Shown here in pieces: positions 9,495 to 18,049 of a stretch of 64,000 nt of DNA (its first letter is position 1; the number at the start of each line of letters is the position of its first letter). The notes under the pieces are model-generated. The model saw only the letters and a list, made by a program, of their open reading frames with translations. It was not told the DNA's origin and searched no databases. Both the position numbers and the translations under genes were made by a program. The DNA is from GWF2-33-9 sp964500435 (GTDB lineage: Bacteria > Bacteroidota > Ignavibacteria > Kapaibacteriales > UBA2268): contig CAZCNL010000001.1 in NCBI GenBank assembly GCA_964500435.1, positions 1 to 64,000 on the forward strand, written 5' to 3'.

Positions 9495-10081
9495 GATTTT
9501 TTATTACATTAACATTTGTTTTTTTTAATATTTTAATAAATTCTCATTCGGAAAAAATAATCAATTCTAACAAATTTATAATTGATTCTCTGCTTAATAA
9601 TTTTTCAATTGATATTACTGATAAAATTAAAGAAAATAATTTTGATAATGTTGCTTTTTTAGAAAGTGAGGTTCGACCTGAATACTTTTTCGAATATATA
9701 ATTTTAAAGACACACAACTCTTTAAATATTGAATCTAATTCAAGCAAAATATTGAAAATAAAGTTATTTATAAACGACTTTTCAATTGATTATAATAATT
9801 TAAATAATGGGAAAATTGAAAGGCAAATTAATCTTGAAATTACTTCATTTTTAATTGAACAAGATGGAAGTAGAAAAGTATTCACACACCAAACAAGAAA
9901 ATACAAGGATACACTGGATAACATTGAACCACAGGATATTGAAGACCCAAATTATGCTTTTACTAAAGGAAAATTTCCAGCTCGCAAGAAAACTTTGTTC
10001 GAAGAAATAATAGAACCTGCAATAATAATTTCAACTTCAATAATTTCAGTTGTTTTATTTTTTAGTGTGCGTTCAAAATAA
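9491..10081 (+). CDS. Secreted protein with C-terminal membrane anchor, unknown function
   Basis: 196 residues: signal peptide (1-20), a beta-rich extracytoplasmic body, and one hydrophobic helix near 172-192 with a short basic tail (RSK). The start overlaps the stop of the preceding two-TM gene by four bases. It is likely a periplasmic partner of that protein. I do not recognise its family. The stop lies one base from the convergent AlbA_2 gene. Confidence 0.6.
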   Translation: MRFFITLTFVFFNILINSHSEKIINSNKFIIDSLLNNFSIDITDKIKENNFDNVAFLESEVRPEYFFEYIILKTHNSLNIESNSSKILKIKLFINDFSIDYNNLNNGKIERQINLEITSFLIEQDGSRKVFTHQTRKYKDTLDNIEPQDIEDPNYAFTKGKFPARKKTLFEEIIEPAIIISTSIISVVLFFSVRSK

Positions 10082-10082
10082 G

Positions 10083-10754
10083 TTACACCAAAGTGAAATA
10101 ATCATTGTGAGAATCTGTGTGAATTTGAATTACTCCTGCTCGAACAAGCCTAATCAGCAACCTTTCAGCCCGTCTTGTTGAAATATTCACAAGGGTGGCG
10201 AAATCTTTTACGGTAACTTTTTCATATTTTGATAAAAAGTCGAATAACCTTTTTTCTTTATCGCCAATACTCATCCTAAGTGGTTTATTTTCGGATTGGC
10301 TTTTTAGTAATCTGGTCATTTCGGAACTGGCAGGAATTGAATTTTCTCCAACTCGAATAAAAGCTTGGTAATGCTCGTTGCCACTATCATCAATTTCTGT
10401 TATCGCTTTGTATGGCTTTTTACTGCCTTCATCGATTATAACGCATAAAATATCTTTGCCATTTTCTTCGAAAATTTGGTATTCAGGGAAAATTTCAGGT
10501 TGAATAAAAAACATACATGCTTTGTCAATAATATCAATTTCCGTTTTTTCGCTTTTGATTCCTACAATCGATGAATCATCGTCAACGCCAACAAGCAAAA
10601 CACCACCCTTGGTGTTTGCGAAGGCGCAAATTTCTTTTGCTATTTTTTCAGGTTTATTTAATTTTCTTTTAAATTCTACTTTCACTCCTTCGCCAGCTGC
10701 AATTATATCTTTAAATTCTCTGTATTTCATCGGAATTATCTGAAAGAAATTCAA
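10083..10754 (-). CDS. Schlafen AlbA_2 domain protein with winged helix
   Basis: Up to 223 residues; Met9 (MKYREFKDII) is an equally good start, giving 215. An AlbA_2 (Schlafen/divergent-AAA_4) domain spans about 20-130, with VEFKRKLNKPEKIAKEICAF and FANTKGGVLLVGVDDD, which are typical of the family's core. The C-terminal ~55 residues (from about EKRLFDFLSKYEKVTVKDFA) form a winged helix-turn-helix. Proteins with this pairing are annotated as ATP-binding or putative transcriptional regulators. The target is unknown and no neighbour suggests one. Confidence 0.75.
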   Translation of the reverse strand: MNFFQIIPMKYREFKDIIAAGEGVKVEFKRKLNKPEKIAKEICAFANTKGGVLLVGVDDDSSIVGIKSEKTEIDIIDKACMFFIQPEIFPEYQIFEENGKDILCVIIDEGSKKPYKAITEIDDSGNEHYQAFIRVGENSIPASSEMTRLLKSQSENKPLRMSIGDKEKRLFDFLSKYEKVTVKDFATLVNISTRRAERLLIRLVRAGVIQIHTDSHNDYFTLV

Positions 10755-10813
10755 AAAGCAATTATTACAAAAGTAAGAATTATTAATTGGAAATTAGTGA
10801 AATTTAGAAAAAA

Positions 10814-11557
10814 TTAATATGAATTTGTTAATATGTGAGAAGTTGAGTCAATGAGTCGTCGTTTTGAGAGTGTTGTTATTGCATATTGTAACGTTGTTTG
10901 CGTATTGCCAATTGTTTTCGGAGAAAAAGTAATACTAATTTCCATTGTTGAATTTCGAGGTAATTCAAAAGGGAGATTGGTGTTTATTTTAAACAAATCA
11001 GAATTTTCATTAAATGATATTGAATTAATTATAGCAGAATTTTCACTTAAATTATAAATTTTAAGAGATTTAGTATATTCTTTACCAGATTTTACATTTT
11101 CGAAAACCAAATCGTCGGCAAAAATATAAGGTACTTTAGCTTCTATTAACCCTGAAGGATATGGTATACTTGAAAATAGTAAAGTGTCATTGTAAACGCC
11201 CGGCGATTTACCCTTGAATTCTATTGTTAAAATTTTGGAAGAATTGGAGTCTCCTTTACTTTCCAATATAAATGGTATTGATTTGTTGGGCAGGTTAAAA
11301 TAGGTGTTACCGTAAAATAAGTAATAGTCATTAATAAGTATTTTTTTATTTTGGTTGTTAGAAACTATAACATCTATTGTTTTTGTTGAATCTGGATGTA
11401 CAAAATCAAAATTGATAAAAGTAGGTGTGATATTGATTAATGGATTTGAATAAGGGTCTTCTTTAATATGGATTTCTCTATTTGCAGGCACGTCTAAAGG
11501 TGAATTACAAGAAATAATCCATACAGAAATTAATAATATGTAAATTATATTTTTCAT
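10814..11557 (-). CDS. Lipoprotein with two Ig-like/ASH repeats
   Basis: 247 residues with a lipoprotein signal ending at Cys17. Two Ig-like beta-sandwich repeats follow. Both carry the ASH/choice-of-anchor-D pattern: THE NNQNKKILINDYYL strand in the first, and LKIYNLSENSAIINSISF with FSPKTIGNTQTTL in the second. It is probably a periplasmic or outer-membrane structural lipoprotein, related in fold to the DUF1573 protein at 6943-7665. It lies just downstream of the sigma/anti-sigma pair on the same strand (47-base gap) and may be in that operon. Confidence 0.65.
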   Translation of the reverse strand: MKNIIYILLISVWIISCNSPLDVPANREIHIKEDPYSNPLINITPTFINFDFVHPDSTKTIDVIVSNNQNKKILINDYYLFYGNTYFNLPNKSIPFILESKGDSNSSKILTIEFKGKSPGVYNDTLLFSSIPYPSGLIEAKVPYIFADDLVFENVKSGKEYTKSLKIYNLSENSAIINSISFNENSDLFKINTNLPFELPRNSTMEISITFSPKTIGNTQTTLQYAITTLSKRRLIDSTSHILTNSY

Positions 11558-11604
11558 TTTTCAAAATTTAATATAATATTAATAAACAAAACATAGGTAA
11601 AACT

Positions 11605-12816
11605 TTAAAATCCAATTTTTACTCCATAAAATATACCATATTTATCAGAAGAAAACCAATTATTATCAAATTTATAGAAAAGATTGGAATATTCGAACCC
11701 ACTGTGAATTGTTAATTTTTCATTTGCTTGGTAACTTATTCCTAAAATACCTTTAAAAATAGGACCAATACTTGTCCCACCGAGCACGAAACGTGAAAAT
11801 GGATTAATATTCAAAAATGAGTTAATTTCATCAAAATTATATTGGTATGCAAGTCCGTACCATTGGGCGGTGAAAACTTGAGTTACATCTGCGTATTTAC
11901 CGTCAATTACACCATTGAATTTTTGGGAATAATTTTCTTGACCAAATTCAATTCCAACGGAATTATTCTTATTTAATAAATAACCTATTGAAATTGAGTA
12001 ATCATTTAATAAAGGATTGCTTAAAGGCTCTAAATTTGTACTTATAGTTGATTTTGAATTTGATTTATTAATTGTCAAACTTATTCTTTCTATAAAATTG
12101 GAGATATCATATTCCGAAGTTAATGAAATATCAGACTTATTATGTCTATAAATTAACGGATTAATATGTCTGGAAAATGAACTTATTTCAATATTGTTAT
12201 TTACATAACTGATTTCGTTTGGATTAGTTTTTCTTTCAATTGTAATTTTATTATATGGAGTGAATGGCTCATTATTTGGTAAATTCTCTAAATTCTCTAA
12301 ATTTGTATTAAGTTTATGTTTTTTGGAAGAGATATTTTTTGATTGTATTACAGGGTAATTATTAGCTGAGATTTTACCAGGACTTGTGTTGTTTTTAATA
12401 TTATCGGAATTTTTAGTGATAATAGTTGAAGATTTCTTTAACGGAAAAATGTGATCATTTTCCTTTTGATTTGCAAAATAGCTAAAAGTAAATAAAGCTA
12501 TACCAATAATTGTTGCACCGAACGCCGGTGAGAAGATAAATTTCCTAAGTTCGCTACCAATGGTCAATAGAAGTGAAAGAAAAACAGCACTTCTTTGCAA
12601 ATTTAATTTCGAGTAAAGATGAATTTTCGTTGATTTTGGTGGCTCAATTAAATCTTTGTGAAAAAGATTTTTTAAAGCAACAAATTGCCTCAATTCCTCT
12701 TGCAATTCGGGATGATATGCAAGGTATTCGAATAACTCTTTACTTTCTTCTGGTGATAACTCACCATCGAGAAACTCACTAATTTTATCTCTAAATATAT
12801 TATCATTTAATTCCAT
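11605..12816 (-). CDS. Anti-sigma factor with inner-membrane helix and C-terminal beta-barrel (Dma-like)
   Basis: 403 residues in four parts. Residues 1-55 form a helical cytoplasmic anti-sigma domain (ISEFLDGELSPEES motif, without the zinc HxxxCxxC). One transmembrane helix lies near 93-115. A ~115-residue Asn/Ser/Lys-rich linker follows. A beta-rich domain from about 230 ends in Phe with hydrophobic residues at -3, -5, -7 and -9 (FYGVKIGF), the outer-membrane barrel signature. Dual membrane-spanning anti-sigma factors (Dma) of Bacteroides have this architecture, joining a cytoplasmic sigma-binding domain to an outer-membrane barrel. The start overlaps the sigma gene by 14 bases, as expected for a cognate pair. 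Confidence 0.75.
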   Translation of the reverse strand: MELNDNIFRDKISEFLDGELSPEESKELFEYLAYHPELQEELRQFVALKNLFHKDLIEPPKSTKIHLYSKLNLQRSAVFLSLLLTIGSELRKFIFSPAFGATIIGIALFTFSYFANQKENDHIFPLKKSSTIITKNSDNIKNNTSPGKISANNYPVIQSKNISSKKHKLNTNLENLENLPNNEPFTPYNKITIERKTNPNEISYVNNNIEISSFSRHINPLIYRHNKSDISLTSEYDISNFIERISLTINKSNSKSTISTNLEPLSNPLLNDYSISIGYLLNKNNSVGIEFGQENYSQKFNGVIDGKYADVTQVFTAQWYGLAYQYNFDEINSFLNINPFSRFVLGGTSIGPIFKGILGISYQANEKLTIHSGFEYSNLFYKFDNNWFSSDKYGIFYGVKIGF

Positions 12817-13402
12817 AATTTTCTATCTCCTTTTCCTTTTCTTGTAAATCATTAATAATAGGTGAAAGTAATTCTTTCAGTTTAGATTTTGCACGAAGTA
12901 ACATAACACCAACTGAGGCTCGTGGAATATCTAAAACAACTGCAATTTCATTATAAGATAAATTCATAAATTCTTTCAATATAATTATCTCTTTTTGATG
13001 TATTGGTAATTCATTTAAAGCTGCTTCTAACCATTCTTGACGTTCTTTAGATTCAAGTGATTCCTGATATGTAACATATTTAGAAGCATCAACTTTTATT
13101 TTTTTTACGTTGTCTCTATTTTTTGTATTTATGCATAAATTTTTTGCTGTTTTAAATAAATATGCGGCAATATTTTCAATTGGTTCTTTTTTTGTTTTCA
13201 ATCGTTCAAATACATTTGTGAATGTATCTTGTAAAATGTCCTGTGCTTCATCTTTATTTGTAACCATTTTAACACAATAAGTATAAATAGAAGATGCATA
13301 CCTTCGATAAAGTTCATCAAATGCTGGTCTAGCGATTTTTTTATCTTTAGATAAAATCAAATTCGCTAATTCATTATCATTATATTTTTTGAAATCAATC
13401 AT
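12803..13402 (-). CDS. ECF-type RNA polymerase sigma factor
   Basis: 199 residues from Met at 13402 (MIDFKKYNDNELA). The longer frame to 13462 adds a Phe/Cys-rich stretch that does not fit the family, so I reject it. Sigma-2 (about 25-90) has the AFDELYRRYASSIYTYC region and DEAQDILQDTFTNVFERL. Sigma-4 (about 130-190) has LPIHQKEIIILKEFMNLSY and the recognition helix IPRASVGVMLLRAKSKLKE. The gene overlaps the anti-sigma gene downstream. Autoregulation of the operon is likely for this class but no -35/-10 pair is obvious. Confidence 0.92.
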   Translation of the reverse strand: MIDFKKYNDNELANLILSKDKKIARPAFDELYRRYASSIYTYCVKMVTNKDEAQDILQDTFTNVFERLKTKKEPIENIAAYLFKTAKNLCINTKNRDNVKKIKVDASKYVTYQESLESKERQEWLEAALNELPIHQKEIIILKEFMNLSYNEIAVVLDIPRASVGVMLLRAKSKLKELLSPIINDLQEKEKEIENYGIK

Positions 13403-13496
13403 TCTAAATATATATAACAATCGAGAAGCAAAAAAATTACATTTTTTATAAAAAAAATGCAATTTTTTTTTATTTTTTTTGATTTATGATTAATTT

Positions 13497-14456
13497 TTAA
13501 ATTTGCCAGGTGCCTTTAACTGGATGATGAAGTGTTAAAAATTTGTCTCCACCTTTTACCAAAGCGGTTCTTGAGATTTCTCCGCCGATATCTTCAGATA
13601 ATAGCTTTATTTGGTGTTTTATTAGAGAGCTTTTGACTGAAATAGCATTTTTTTGCCCAATATTGAAAAAATCACCAAGTTCTACTTTAGTTTTTGCTCC
13701 ACCAGCAATTTTTGCATATATCATATTTGGTGTACAGCCTAATTCAGCCATTTTGTTAAGTAAGGCTGGAACGGCAGTATCGCCAAAATATCCAGGCAAA
13801 TCTGTTGCTTTTTGTGAATCAGTTTTTGCAAGTGGTAAAGCAACATGACTTAATCCAACAACATTTTTTGAAGGGCAAAACAATGCTAAACCAATGCAAG
13901 ATCCTAAAGCGAAAATTTTGAGATTTTGTTCGGGGCTATCAGTAACTGCCATTGAACCCATTCCGAGTATTATATTATCAGTTTTTGCTTTTCGGTCAAG
14001 AACATTTGATGGGAGTTTGTAGTTAGTAACTGGTTTTTTTAAATAAGAAACATCCTGTGTTACAGCAATTTTAATTTTTATCCAAAGTTGTGTGATTAAT
14101 TCCAATAAACCTTTAGCACCGGATGAGGGCTTTTTCAAGAAATCCACCGCCCCTGCTTCAAAAGCATCCTTTGTTATTTGAGAATCAGAATTAGTCAAAG
14201 CACTTAAAACAATTGTAGGAATAGGGTCAATTACATTCAATTGATGAAGGAATTGAATTCCATTCATTCTTGGCATTTCCATATCAAGGATTATAACATC
14301 TGGCCTTGCTCTATTAATCATATTTAATGCTAAATATCCATCAGTTGCAGTACCAATTACTTCAATATCAGGGTCTTTTACTAATCCTTTGGATAAAATA
14401 TCTAAGACGAGTGGTTGGTCATCAACGATTAATACTTGAATCTTATTATTTGCCAT
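13497..14456 (-). CDS. Receiver-CheD fusion (chemoreceptor glutamine deamidase)
   Basis: 319 residues. The receiver domain (1-125) is CheB-like: acidic pair Asp12/Asp13, phospho-acceptor Asp58 in ILDMEMP, Ser85/Ala86 in LSALT, and Lys109 in FLKKP. A linker leads to a full CheD domain (about 160-319) with nucleophile Cys187 in ALGSCIG and His204 in GLSHVALP, the deamidase dyad. CheD deamidates glutamines on methyl-accepting chemoreceptors and in some systems binds CheC. The methylesterase domain of CheB is replaced by CheD, so receiver phosphorylation probably gates deamidation. No other che gene is in the window. Confidence 0.9.
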   Translation of the reverse strand: MANNKIQVLIVDDQPLVLDILSKGLVKDPDIEVIGTATDGYLALNMINRARPDVIILDMEMPRMNGIQFLHQLNVIDPIPTIVLSALTNSDSQITKDAFEAGAVDFLKKPSSGAKGLLELITQLWIKIKIAVTQDVSYLKKPVTNYKLPSNVLDRKAKTDNIILGMGSMAVTDSPEQNLKIFALGSCIGLALFCPSKNVVGLSHVALPLAKTDSQKATDLPGYFGDTAVPALLNKMAELGCTPNMIYAKIAGGAKTKVELGDFFNIGQKNAISVKSSLIKHQIKLLSEDIGGEISRTALVKGGDKFLTLHHPVKGTWQI

Positions 14457-14477
14457 TAATAATCCTTAATAATATTA

Positions 14478-14485
14478 CAAAATTA
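14478..14485 (-). promoter_or_regulatory. Candidate -7 element for the receiver-CheD gene
   Basis: The minus strand reads TAATTTTG (TAnnTTTG consensus) 22 bases before the ATG at 14456. No TTTG is seen at the -33 distance, so it is a half-site only. Confidence 0.35.
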
Positions 14486-14513
14486 ACAAAAAAAATATAA
14501 TTTTATTGAAATC

Positions 14514-15332
14514 TTACTCTTTTAATGAACCTGCGACCAAACCTTTAATTATTTGTTTTTGGAAAATTAAAAATAAAATAATTATAGGAATTGCAGAAAG
14601 CGAAGCACCAGCCATTAAATGACCCCAATCTATTGATTGTTTTCCAAGATAAAATGTCAATCCTACTGGTAATGTCCTATAATTTGGGTCATTTGTGAAT
14701 AAAAAAGGGAACAAAAAGGAGTTCCAATTTCCTAAAAATGTATAAATTGCCAAAACAGTTAATATTGGTTTTGAAACAGGTATAATTATTTTGAAAAAAA
14801 TGCTCCAAAAGCCCGCACCATCAATGCGTGCAGCTTCTTCTAATTCAACTGGTATTGATTTCAAATACTGCCACACTAAGAAAATGCCGAATGGTGTTAT
14901 AATCCAAGGTAAAATTAAAGCCCAATATGTGTTAATCCACGAAAAAGTTACAATCAATCGATAAAGTGGAATCATTATTACGTGTGAAGGTATAATTAGA
15001 ACTCCTAATATTGACGATGTTAAAATTGCTTTTCCTTTGAACTCCTTTCTTGCAAGTGCATAACCAACCATAGTACAAAATAATAAATTCCCAATTGTTA
15101 TTGAGGAAGATACAATTAAAGAATTCAAAAAGTAAATATCAAAGGAGTCTGATTTCAAAGCATCTAAGTAATTTGTAAGAGTGTATTTTGAAAAAATTAA
15201 AGATATAAAGTTAGTAAATCGTTCAGGATATTCTTTTAAAGATAAAATAAACATCCAAAACATAGGGAAAGTCATTGCTATTGCGATTAAAATAAGTATT
15301 AATGTAATAAAGATTTTAGATATTATTTTCAT
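14514..15332 (-). CDS. Carbohydrate ABC transporter permease (MalG/UgpE type)
   Basis: 272 residues with six membrane helices. The cytoplasmic EAA loop (EEAARIDGAGFWSIFF, about 163-178) is the ATPase contact of MalG-type permeases in the CUT1 sugar-uptake family. A hydrophobic N-terminal helix (about 7-29) and the late GHLMAGASLSAIP segment are typical. Its ATG overlaps the dacB stop (TAATG), so the two are translationally coupled. No binding protein, ATPase or second permease is adjacent. The likely partner, a MalF-type permease, is at 60887-61762. The substrate is unknown. Confidence 0.9.
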   Translation of the reverse strand: MKIISKIFITLILILIAIAMTFPMFWMFILSLKEYPERFTNFISLIFSKYTLTNYLDALKSDSFDIYFLNSLIVSSSITIGNLLFCTMVGYALARKEFKGKAILTSSILGVLIIPSHVIMIPLYRLIVTFSWINTYWALILPWIITPFGIFLVWQYLKSIPVELEEAARIDGAGFWSIFFKIIIPVSKPILTVLAIYTFLGNWNSFLFPFLFTNDPNYRTLPVGLTFYLGKQSIDWGHLMAGASLSAIPIIILFLIFQKQIIKGLVAGSLKE

Positions 15333-16846
15333 TAATTATTCAAAGAATTTTTCGAAAATCCTGTTAAAATCTCGACTGCTTTTTTCTCAATTTCTTTATA
15401 TATTCCCACGTTTGGACCATTAAAAAAGAAGGCAAAAACGTAAATTTTGCCATCGAGATTACGGGCAAACCCAGCAAGTGCACTAACATCTTTATGTGTT
15501 CCAGTTTTTGCAAATACGCTTTGTTCTGCCGAAGTATTCTTAAACCGTTTGGCAATAGTTCCATCGACACCGCCGATTGCTAATGAATTTAAAAAAGATT
15601 GAAAAAATGGTTTTGTTGTTGCTTGTTTTAATAAATTTACCATTATCAATGCATTTACTCTATTACGTCTCGATAAGCCTGAACCATCATATATTTGAAC
15701 TTTTTGATTAAATTGATTAAATGGTTTTATTAAGCTATCTATTAACAATCTTGATGATTTGCTTAAATTACTATCTTTTTGAGATATTGCACCATTGAAT
15801 TTATATAAATTTTCGGCAATGAAATTATCGCTATTTTTATTCATATTTGTTATCAAATCCAATATGGGACGTGAAATTGAAGCAATTTGACTTAATTTCG
15901 AATAATCTATTATAGAATTTCGTATTTGTTTTGTATACTTACCTGTTACAACAATTCCATTGGATTCTAATCTCTTTTTGAGTAAACTTGCGATTGTAAG
16001 TTCAGGAGATAAATTAAATTCTTGTATTGAATAGGACGAGTTTTTCGATAAAATACCATTTAAATAAATTATTTGATTCCCGTTGGAATCAATTTTGGAA
16101 TTGGCAGATAGTTTAGTTAATATCTTTTTTGATTTTTTTGAAGTATTTTGAAATTTGATATTTGATTTCACAATAATGTTATCTGCATTTGGAATAACTT
16201 GAATTTTGGGCTCATTACTATTAACATTAGTGTTAATAAAGATTTTAATCATATTTCTTTCTATTGCTAATGCAGTAATTACTGCAACAGGTTCGACTTC
16301 ATCATTATCGCCACTATATTTGAATCTATTATTTTCTTCATCAAAAAAATTGCCGTCAGCTATTATGTTACCAGTGATTTTCTTAATACCAAGGTTTGAA
16401 ATTTGCCGAACAATTTCGTCTAAATCTGATAAGGAAAATAAACAATCACCAATACCCTTGATATAAAGATTACCATTAATTTCCGAGCCTGACACTGTTC
16501 TATCGTTAGTGTAGATATTTGTATTTAATTTAAAATTATCTCCAACCGTTGATAAAGTAGAAAAAGAAGTGATTAATTTGGTTACTGAAGCTGGTTTGAC
16601 AAATTCATCTCCATTTTTCTGATAAATAACATCGTTATCATCTAAAGAAACAACAGCTAAACTAAATTTTGTTGAAGATAAAGCTTTGTTTTGGAGAAGC
16701 GAATCAAACGTGAATTTGATATAACTTTGTTCAGATCTTGAATTATTGTTTATTACTTTTAAAGAATCAGCATTTGCGAGAAAAATATTACTATTCGAGA
16801 GAAATAAAAGTATGAAAATAATTGTGCATTGTTTAAATAACTTCAA
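15332..16846 (-). CDS. dacB: D-alanyl-D-alanine carboxypeptidase/endopeptidase (PBP4, DacB)
   Basis: 504 residues, exported by an N-terminal signal (about 1-27). The class C low-mass PBP motifs are present: SxxK as Ser87-Lys90 in KPASVTK, SxN as SDN near 337, and KTG near 446 in FAKTGTHKDVSALAGF. The large insertion between SxxK and SxN is the DacB-specific domain. It trims and cleaves peptidoglycan cross-links in the periplasm. The coupling of its stop to a sugar-permease start (TAATG at 15331-15335) may reflect uptake of wall turnover sugars, but this is inference. Confidence 0.93.
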   Translation of the reverse strand: MKLFKQCTIIFILLFLSNSNIFLANADSLKVINNNSRSEQSYIKFTFDSLLQNKALSSTKFSLAVVSLDDNDVIYQKNGDEFVKPASVTKLITSFSTLSTVGDNFKLNTNIYTNDRTVSGSEINGNLYIKGIGDCLFSLSDLDEIVRQISNLGIKKITGNIIADGNFFDEENNRFKYSGDNDEVEPVAVITALAIERNMIKIFINTNVNSNEPKIQVIPNADNIIVKSNIKFQNTSKKSKKILTKLSANSKIDSNGNQIIYLNGILSKNSSYSIQEFNLSPELTIASLLKKRLESNGIVVTGKYTKQIRNSIIDYSKLSQIASISRPILDLITNMNKNSDNFIAENLYKFNGAISQKDSNLSKSSRLLIDSLIKPFNQFNQKVQIYDGSGLSRRNRVNALIMVNLLKQATTKPFFQSFLNSLAIGGVDGTIAKRFKNTSAEQSVFAKTGTHKDVSALAGFARNLDGKIYVFAFFFNGPNVGIYKEIEKKAVEILTGFSKNSLNN

Positions 16847-16916
16847 TTTTGGTCCATCAGTTTTAAATTATAGTCAAAAATACCAAAAATAAAGTAAATA
16901 AACAAGTATTATTGAT

Positions 16917-16924
16917 TAATTTTG
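16917..16924 (+). promoter_or_regulatory. Candidate -7 element for the YqaA-like gene
   Basis: TAATTTTG matches the TAnnTTTG consensus 29 bases ahead of the ATG at 16954. No TTTG occurs at the -33 spacing. Confidence 0.4.
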
Positions 16925-16953
16925 TAATCTTTTAAATTAATTAAATAAACGAG

Positions 16954-17553
16954 ATGAGTTTTAAATCAATAGTATATAAATCAAAAGAGTGGATTGAAAG
17001 TTATGCACTCAAAAAGAGTGCTTTATGGGCAATTTTTATTTTGGCATTTGCCGAATCATCTTTTTTTCCAATTCCACCAGATGTATTATTAATTGCGATT
17101 GCGATTGCAAAACCAAAAGTAAGCATCAAAGCGGCGTTATGGTGTTCGATTGGTTCAGTACTTGGTGGAGTATTTGGTTATTTTATTGGATATGCTTTGA
17201 TGGAATCAATTGGCAACAACATCATTCATTTTTATAATGCACAAGCAACTTGGGATAAAGTCGTTTCTATTTATAATGGGGAAGTAGGGATGTGGTTTTT
17301 AGCTGGAGCAGCTTTTACGCCTATTCCTTATAAGATTTCAACAATTGCTGCTGGTGCCACTAATATGCCATTAATTCCATTTATTTTAATATCTTCGATT
17401 GGGCGTTCTTTGAGGTTCTTTCTTGTTGCCGGCGTAATTTATTTTGTAGGACCAACAGCAAAAATATATATAGATAAATACTTTGATAAACTTTCGATTG
17501 CTTTTGTTGTATTATTAGTTTTGGGATTTTTAGCAATCAAATATTTATTTTAA
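16954..17553 (+). CDS. YqaA/DedA-family inner-membrane protein
   Basis: 199 residues of the SNARE-associated (VTT) DedA superfamily, YqaA branch. The signature region is ESSFFPIPPDVLLIAIAIAKP (about 32-52), followed by GSVLGGVFGYFIGYALM and FTPIPYKISTIAAG. Four to five membrane helices are predicted, including two re-entrant-like hydrophobic stretches. DedA proteins act as phospholipid or undecaprenyl-phosphate flippases in several bacteria; the YqaA branch has no assigned lipid. The 3' end overlaps the convergent DUF1858 gene by four bases. Confidence 0.85.
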   Translation: MSFKSIVYKSKEWIESYALKKSALWAIFILAFAESSFFPIPPDVLLIAIAIAKPKVSIKAALWCSIGSVLGGVFGYFIGYALMESIGNNIIHFYNAQATWDKVVSIYNGEVGMWFLAGAAFTPIPYKISTIAAGATNMPLIPFILISSIGRSLRFFLVAGVIYFVGPTAKIYIDKYFDKLSIAFVVLLVLGFLAIKYLF

Positions 17554-17816
17554 TTTATTTTATCGACATTAATTTTGGGTAAATTTGCAATATTTAAATT
17601 TGAATTATTTGCAATTTCATTTATATCACGTACGAAGCGTTCGATATCATCTTGGTTAAAACCTTTTTCTATTGCGGCTGATTCTAATGTTCCCCAAATT
17701 GGTTCACCGCATCGAATGCAACGAATTCCTTCCTTCATCAAGTAATTAATAGATTCTGGTATTTCAGTAACTAAGTCTTCAATAGTGATATTTTTATTGA
17801 TTTGTTTTGTCGCCAT
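17550..17816 (-). CDS. DUF1858-domain small redox-type protein
   Basis: 88 residues starting at Met (MATKQINKNITIEDL). An upstream in-frame extension to 17936 overlaps the DUF6132 gene and has no family match, so I reject it. The N-terminal half is a DUF1858 domain (TIEDLVTEIPESINYLMKEGI) with a conserved CIRCG pair, then GTLESAAIEKGF. DUF1858 modules occur beside hydroxylamine-reductase-like, Fe-S and thioredoxin systems, suggesting a thiol or metal-binding role. The start lies two bases after the DUF6132 gene stop, so the three genes 18406 to 17550 form one operon. Confidence 0.75.
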   Translation of the reverse strand: MATKQINKNITIEDLVTEIPESINYLMKEGIRCIRCGEPIWGTLESAAIEKGFNQDDIERFVRDINEIANNSNLNIANLPKINVDKIN

Positions 17817-17818
17817 AA

Positions 17819-18040
17819 CTATTTTATATCTCCTTCTTTGGAAGAATTTTGTTTTTTCTTCGTAGGGAATCCCACAACTAAACCACCAAAAAATCCATAA
17901 GCGGTTGTAATTTTCCAATTTGAGGTCAACGGGCAATGCCCAGAATTACAACCTATGAAGTAATAATAGGCGAAACCTAACATCCCGCCTATTATTCCCC
18001 AAAGTAACCAAATCAAAATTTGTTTTTGGTTTAAATGCAT
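17819..18040 (-). CDS. DUF6132-type small membrane protein
   Basis: 73 residues with two membrane helices (about 8-28 and 44-62). A CNSGHCPLTSN motif sits between them, placing a Cys pair at the extracytoplasmic edge. This arrangement is characteristic of the small DUF6132 family in Bacteroidota, which is usually next to thioredoxin or rhodanese genes. Together with thioredoxin and the DUF1858 protein it may form a thiol-redox or sulfur-relay unit; this role is inferred from context. Confidence 0.7.
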   Translation of the reverse strand: MHLNQKQILIWLLWGIIGGMLGFAYYYFIGCNSGHCPLTSNWKITTAYGFFGGLVVGFPTKKKQNSSKEGDIK

Positions 18041-18049
18041 TTTTCTTAA

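Noticed and set aside
13403..13462. N-terminal extension of the sigma factor
   Set aside because: Adds a Phe/Cys-rich stretch not seen in ECF sigma factors; Met at 13402 starts a normal region 2.
17817..17936. N-terminal extension of the DUF1858 gene
   Set aside because: Overlaps the DUF6132 gene in another frame; the Met at 17816 fits the domain start.
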